Assembly (NCBI RefSeq): GCF_000330505.1
Contig: NW_004191829.1
Span: 9,211 to 20,794, forward strand
Direction: 5' to 3'
Origin: Entamoeba invadens IP1
Taxonomy: Eukaryota; Evosea; Mastigamoebida; Endamoebidae
Length of the DNA stretch: 11,584 bases
Shown here in pieces: positions 7,508-11,584 of the stretch (position 1 is its first letter; every line of letters begins with the position of its first letter). Both the position numbers and the translations under genes were made by a program. The notes below the pieces were generated by a model. The model saw only the letters and a list, made by a program, of their open reading frames with translations. It made no database searches and was not told the DNA's origin.

Positions 7508-9757
7508 TTAGAAAATGAGCATGAAAGCCAAGATCAAAGCAGCAACAAGAGTTTCAAATGCACCAGAGCATGTTTCACACTCTTTATCACCTTCTTTGCA
7601 AGGAGTTTGGTAAGTGTCTTTGCACTTATTACACATTCCTTCCATTTCGAAATACTTTTCTGGACAAACATCAACACACTTGTTCTCCATCAAGAACATA
7701 TTTTCTTTGCACTTCTTGCATGTTTTATCAACTTTGTAATACATTGCAGGGCAATTGGTTTTGGAACATTTTTTGGTGTCATCTATCAAGAAAGAATCGT
7801 CGTTACAGACTGAACATGTGTTTTCATCAGTACAAGTCTTGCAATTTTGAGTGCAAGAAGTACACACATTGTCTTTGGCAAAGTACATATCGGGGCAGGT
7901 GGCTTTGCATCCGGTTTTATCAGGTTGAAGATTGTCAGACGAGCAAGTGGTGCAAACATTATTTGCAGTGCAAGTCGCGCAATTTGGCATTGGTGTTGAA
8001 CACAATTCACAACCATCACCTTTCATGTAATATCCACTTTTACATGTTAAACATCTTATTGAATCACAAGTCGCGCAATTTTTAGTCGAGTCGCAATTTT
8101 TACAAGTTGTACCATCTGCGTAATATTCAGCCGGACAAGTAGATCCTGTAGTACACCTTCCAGTATCTTCTATGAGCATACCAGTTTTACATTCTGTGCA
8201 TTTGGTATTCTCTGTGCACTTTCTACACTCAGTCATACAGTTCATACAATTGAAGTTTGTTAGATTGACAGTGTCTTTATAATATCCATCTTCACATTCA
8301 GAAACGCATTTGCTGATGTCTTGCTCGAGATACATATTTTCGTTGCATTGGTAACATTTGTCTACGGCACACACTTTGCAATTTTCATGAGCCATTTTGC
8401 AAACAGTCATATCATATTCACAATAGTAATTAGCTCCATCAATACTTAAGAAATCGGTATCACATGCTTTGCAATTCGGAGTGAACTCGCCTGCCATTTT
8501 TCCTGCTGGACTTGGTGGAGTTACAGGTTCACTAACATCTACACATTGGAAATTAGTGCACCCAGCCTTGAGTACATTCACACTTCCAAAAGTAGATGCA
8601 GTGTAATTTACTGTTACGTATATGTGTAAATCGGCATTCAATGGGGTTTCGGTTGGTAAAGTTGTTGGCGCAACTGTGCCGTGGAACATCAAATTCTTTT
8701 GGTCAGTGAGTGGATCCAAAAGTGAAGTAAGTGGACTATACAAATTGATACTTTCCAGGGCCGTACAACCACTGAAAGCATCATTAGCAACTGAAGTAAC
8801 CTTTTGTGTCCCAGAGACATTCATTAATTTGGTACAACCCTTAAAAGTACCTTCTGGGATCACAATATTTGTAGCCAAATCAGCATGTGTTACCAATACA
8901 CAACTATCAAATACATGGGTTCCAAATTCAGTAACAGTTGGTATTAATAATTCAGTAACAGCGGAAAGACTTTTGAACGCCATGTTTCCCAATTGTGTTA
9001 CTTCATTTGCAAATACGAGGCTGGTAAGTGCAGTAGATTCGAATGAACTTGCACCAAATGAAACCACAGACTCCATTCCCGTAACTGTAGCAAGTGTTGT
9101 GCATCCTTTGAATGTTGAATCTGGCACATTGGTTAATCCAGTAATAGTGGCTTCGGTAAGTGTTGTTATTCCTTCGAAAACACCAGTTCCAAAAGTGGTT
9201 ATCGGAGTGGTTGGCAGTATTAATGTCACAAGTTTGGTTCCCATAAAAGCACTATTTCCCAGTTTGGTGACTGTTGTGCCAAAAGTTATTGCAGTCAAAC
9301 CACTTGTGATAAAAGAAGAATCATCAAAAGTTGTAATTGACTCACCATTGGTAATGGTGGCAAGCACTGTACATCCTTCAAAGCAACTGGTTGGAATTGT
9401 ATTAACTTCTGCCAAGTCGATAGTTGTAAGTGCTGCACACCCACTAAAGGCTTCTTCTCCAATGGATTCAATCTTGTTTTCAATTGTGACCGTGCTTAAC
9501 ATTGTTGCACCTTTAAAAGCTTTTGCTCCAATGACCAATTTTGTTGTTGGTTGATATTCAAAACTGGTGATAGCAGTGTTTCCCATGAAAGCCTCTGAAC
9601 AAAGTGGTTTGGCATCAGCCTCTTCAACTACCACGGCACCCGTACAAGGTGTAGTCGTACTATCTTTTATACATTGATTGGTTTCGTCAATAACATAGCA
9701 GCTCCCTGTAGATAAAGCCAATGCAATAAGACATGTAAACATGAAAAGTGATTTCAT
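7508..9757 (-). CDS. GPI-anchored surface protein: BspA LRRs fused to a CxxC-rich domain
   Basis: A complete 749-residue product. Residues 1-19 are a signal peptide (MKSLFMFTCLIALALS). Residues 45-340 hold 13 BspA-type LRRs, marked by AF/SF/VF/TF pairs every 22-24 residues (56, 80, 103, 125, 148, 170, 193, 216, 238, 260, 283, 305, 327). Residues 355-420 form a Thr/Pro-rich linker. Residues 400-730 are Cys-rich with 18 CxxC motifs in a loosely repeated unit (CPxxYY...CxxC...NCxTC...CxxC), like Entamoeba Igl, Giardia variant surface proteins and furin-type modules. The end, CSG-AFETLVAALILAFMLIF, is a hydrophobic tail without a basic cytoplasmic part. It is a typical GPI-attachment signal with the likely omega site at Ser731-Ala733. 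Sequons occur at Asn 313, 384 and 498. The likely role is an adhesin or receptor at the cell surface; the ligand is unknown. The start is fixed by an ATTCAA initiator touching the ATG. It lies upstream of, and in tandem with, the second LRR gene, 329 nt away from that gene's preferred ATG, with its own promoter. Confidence 0.88.
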   Translation of the reverse strand: MKSLFMFTCLIALALSTGSCYVIDETNQCIKDSTTTPCTGAVVVEEADAKPLCSEAFMGNTAITSFEYQPTTKLVIGAKAFKGATMLSTVTIENKIESIGEEAFSGCAALTTIDLAEVNTIPTSCFEGCTVLATITNGESITTFDDSSFITSGLTAITFGTTVTKLGNSAFMGTKLVTLILPTTPITTFGTGVFEGITTLTEATITGLTNVPDSTFKGCTTLATVTGMESVVSFGASSFESTALTSLVFANEVTQLGNMAFKSLSAVTELLIPTVTEFGTHVFDSCVLVTHADLATNIVIPEGTFKGCTKLMNVSGTQKVTSVANDAFSGCTALESINLYSPLTSLLDPLTDQKNLMFHGTVAPTTLPTETPLNADLHIYVTVNYTASTFGSVNVLKAGCTNFQCVDVSEPVTPPSPAGKMAGEFTPNCKACDTDFLSIDGANYYCEYDMTVCKMAHENCKVCAVDKCYQCNENMYLEQDISKCVSECEDGYYKDTVNLTNFNCMNCMTECRKCTENTKCTECKTGMLIEDTGRCTTGSTCPAEYYADGTTCKNCDSTKNCATCDSIRCLTCKSGYYMKGDGCELCSTPMPNCATCTANNVCTTCSSDNLQPDKTGCKATCPDMYFAKDNVCTSCTQNCKTCTDENTCSVCNDDSFLIDDTKKCSKTNCPAMYYKVDKTCKKCKENMFLMENKCVDVCPEKYFEMEGMCNKCKDTYQTPCKEGDKECETCSGAFETLVAALILAFMLIF
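8861..9397 (-). repeat. Two ~90-residue super-repeats of four LRRs inside the surface protein gene
   Basis: Residues 121-210 and 211-299 align end to end. Both begin with (I/V)PxSxFxGCTxLAT, continue ESxxxFxxSSF, then ALT or GLT, VTxLGNxAF, and end TEFGT or TTFGT with VF. A third, partial unit (residues 300-340, IPEGTFKGCTKL...) follows at 8860-8738. The period is about 270 bp, i.e. four LRRs. This is internal duplication of blocks on top of the basic 22-24-residue repeat. Confidence 0.75.
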
Positions 9758-9794
9758 TTGAATGATAACTGTTTTTCAAATTTTGTTTTTATAC
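9758..9794 (-). promoter_or_regulatory. Core promoter: GTATAAAAAC box plus ATTCAA initiator
   Basis: On the - strand GTATAAAAAC (9785-9794) precedes TTATCATTCAA, which runs into the ATG at 9757. Box-to-initiator spacing is about 25 nt, as for the neighbouring genes; the box sequence diverges from TATTTAAAC. Confidence 0.55.
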
Positions 9795-10709
9795 CTCTTG
9801 TCCCTCAAAATAGATTTATTGGCACTCAAATTCTTTTCAAAATATATTTTTTATATGATTTTCAAATTTCGAAAACTACTTTTTACTTATAAAAAAGTCT
9901 AAAAGTTTAGGAGCAATATCAAATGTGTCAAAATGCAATTATTATTAGACTTTTTGTTTTTAACCATTTTTTATTTTGGCCAATAAACTTGGGCTTGAAA
10001 CGAAAAACTACTCCCTTGGTAAAAAAACAAATTCTATAAATTTAAACCAATAAATTATTATTTTAACTATATATTATTTTGTTTGTAAATAAATTAACAT
10101 AATAATTATTTTGGTTAAAATTAATCTCTTTGCACAGCCACTTTGTTCAAAACATATCATCAATAATAAAACTCCACATGTGGCAATTTATATTGTGTCA
10201 TTATACTAAAAATTGTCTGTTTTGCACATAAAAACACATTTCAAATTGTTTCACTACTATAATAATTAATGACAATTATTTAAAAAAATATAAAATATAA
10301 TTAAATAGTATAATGTTTTTCTATTGTTTAACTATATAAAAGCAAGTGTGTTCGATATACTAATATTAATTTAAAATTGGTCGAAATAAATACAAATAAA
10401 ATAATATTTGTTGAAACGTATAAAAATATACATATTTTGAATATTGGCTGTTGATTAAGGATGTGGAAAGAGACAGTCATATTTATTTGTTGATTGTTTA
10501 TTAAAACGATTATTACCATTATATAAAATTATATAATTAATAATTCAGGTGTTTGATTTTAAAGTAAGTGTTTAAAAAATCAAAGACATTAATTTTTATT
10601 TGGTTTGTTATATTTAATTGGTATGTCTTTGGAAACATTATAATTAGTCTCAATCCTTTAATTAATACTTATTTGCAATTATTAAAATATTTCGCCAAAA
10701 AGATGATCA
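9795..10709. other. A+T-rich region upstream of the surface protein gene, no gene seen
   Basis: Open frames here are short, low-complexity and rich in Ile, Asn, Phe and Lys. The one at 10328-10519 (-) has an ATG but no promoter-like box at the usual spacing. The frame at 10568-10792 (+) begins with GTG and ends inside a repeat. I see no RNA gene, LRR remnant or secreted-protein gene. Confidence 0.5.
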
Positions 10710-10807
10710 TTTTAAAACAAACCAATAATAATTATAATCAACGTAATGAAATAAACGTCTTTGATATTAAATTGAATATAAAGTCAGTCTGAAAATTTTA
10801 TTTATTT
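10710..10807 (+). repeat. Repeat copy, one arm of an inverted pair
   Basis: About 100 nt that can be aligned to the reverse complement of 11431-11552. Shared blocks in the same order are a TTTTAAA(A)CAAAC-like stretch, TAATGAAATAAA (10744-10755), a loose TTGAT..TTA segment, and an exact 14-mer ATAAAGTCAGTCTG (10778-10791), then AAA.TTT and TTTATTT. Spacing between the exact blocks differs by 14 nt. The G+C in the 14-mer makes chance less likely, although the surrounding A+T richness inflates similarity. It could be a MITE-like or other interspersed repeat family. Confidence 0.45.
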
Positions 10808-10894
10808 CTAAAAATAGAATATTTTTGTTATTTGGTTTTGTTTTTTAAATTTATTTTTTCACTTGTAATCAATGTTTTTTCGATGCAAACGAAC

Positions 10895-11219
10895 TTAGAC
10901 AAATTGACAAATTTGTTTTTTAACACTCAAACACTGTGTATAACAACAGAGAATAATTCCACCATTGTAAACAGTAGTTATGCGCATTTTATTATTTGGT
11001 GATAGATACAACACGAGAATTCGACAACAAACAACTTGGATTTCACCAAATAAAAATTAAAATTATGAGACATTATAACAAAAAACACCACACTTGGCAA
11101 TCTCGAACATAAAATTGCAGTTTAGCATTCGAGTAAGAGTTTTTCGTTATTGTGTGGGTGTCGGTTTTCTTTCTGAAAGAGTACATTTTAAAAAAGTTAA
11201 AAAAAGTACTCGCGACTAA
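10895..11219. other. Coding-like patch, strand and family unresolved
   Basis: Less A/T-monotonous than its surroundings. On the - strand 11056-10895 is open for 53 codons before a TAA (includes NGGIILCCYTQCLSVKKQ). On the + strand two short frames follow each other: 10980-11060 from an ATG (MRILLFGDRYNTRIRQQ) and 11079-11219 without an ATG (includes SIRVRVFRYCVGVGFLSE). TTATTTGGTGA at 10992-11002 pairs with TCACCAAATAA at 11043-11053, an inverted repeat with a 40-nt loop. No start signals or recognisable domain; remnants of a dead gene are the best guess. Confidence 0.25.
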
Positions 11220-11430
11220 AAACAAAATTTCATAAGTAAATAAAAAACTCAGTTTGTTTTACAGTATTTCCCGTTATTTTTGGGATATAACAACGTTAAT
11301 ATAACCATTTATTAACAAACAAAAAAAATAAATTGATGTTAATACAATTTATTTTTTTTTGTTGTTTTATAAATAATAGTTTAAACAATAGTAATTATTA
11401 TTGGATATTATTATATTATCTTTAAAAAAA
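11220..11430. other. A+T-rich spacer
   Basis: Low-complexity A/T sequence between the coding-like patch and the second repeat copy; nothing identifiable. Confidence 0.5.
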
Positions 11431-11552
11431 ATAAATAAACAAAGTTTCCAGACTGACTTTATTTGTTTTCAAATTATAAAATCAATAATAATATTTAATT
11501 TATTTCATTAAGTATAATAAAAATTACCATAATATTTAGTTTATTTAAAAAC
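11431..11552 (-). repeat. Repeat copy, second arm of the inverted pair
   Basis: Reverse complement of this stretch aligns with 10710-10807. CAGACTGACTTTAT (11449-11462) is the exact complement of the 14-mer at 10778-10791, and TTTATTTCATTA (11499-11510) complements 10744-10755. About 640 nt separate the copies. No transposase or reverse transcriptase frame lies between them. Confidence 0.45.
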
Positions 11553-11584
11553 ACACAAAATGTAATGTAAGTCTATCACTGCTG

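Noticed and set aside
8622..9554. 310-codon open frame on the + strand, antisense to the surface protein LRR region
   Set aside because: It is the mirror of a repetitive LRR gene: Val/Ser/Pro-rich with periodic segments following the LRR period, no signal or domain, no promoter. The - strand product has complete domain logic.
10328..10792. Two small frames of 63 (-) and 74 (+) codons
   Set aside because: Low-complexity Ile/Asn/Phe/Lys composition, one with a GTG start, neither with a well placed box and initiator.
1..11584. tRNA, rRNA or CRISPR content
   Set aside because: No B-box-like GTTCRA motif in a foldable context, no rRNA-like G+C-rich stretch, and no regularly spaced identical repeats were found by eye.

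Overview
The window looks like a protist contig, most likely Entamoeba, with the E. invadens lineage as a guess. Four things point there. Spacers are extremely A+T rich and genes are intronless or nearly so. The intact genes begin with a compact promoter: a TATA-like TATTTAAAC/TATATTTAAT/GTATAAAAAC box about 25-30 nt upstream of a TTCA-type initiator that almost touches the ATG. There are BspA-type (LRR_5) leucine-rich repeat proteins. There is also a GPI-tailed surface protein full of CxxC motifs, as in the Entamoeba Igl lectin subunit. Trichomonas also has large BspA families and a TCA initiator, so genus assignment from this sequence alone is an inference.

Layout. Positions 1-905 hold the wreck of a gene on the + strand: consecutive readable segments in shifting frames, broken by stops. 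After about 1.1 kb of A+T-rich DNA with a hairpin and an ambiguous coding-like patch, a second, smaller broken gene lies at 2036-2418 (+). Next come two small secreted-protein genes transcribed divergently from a 512-bp spacer: 3475->3029 (-), whose 3' end looks frame-shifted, and 3988->4419 (+). Two large BspA-LRR genes follow in tandem on the - strand. The upstream one (9757->7508) encodes a 749-residue surface protein with a signal peptide, 13 LRRs, a Pro/Thr linker, a 330-residue domain with 18 CxxC motifs and a GPI-type tail. The downstream one (7178->4761) encodes an 805-residue protein with a Ser-rich acidic head and about 30 LRRs but no secretion signal. The last 1.8 kb (9795-11584) holds no convincing gene. 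It does contain a pair of inverted repeat copies and some short coding-like stretches.

How it works together: three of the four intact or nearly intact genes are predicted to enter the secretory pathway, and two carry the adhesin-type BspA repeat. The locus therefore reads as a cell-surface/secreted accessory region with flanking gene decay and no housekeeping genes. The most distinctive item is the fusion of BspA-type LRRs to a CxxC-rich, GPI-anchored stalk, in which four-LRR blocks were duplicated as ~90-residue super-repeats. The second is the leader of the 805-residue gene, where promoter spacing and a GTTTGT...TAG pair point to a 54-nt leader intron whose removal would erase the first ATG.
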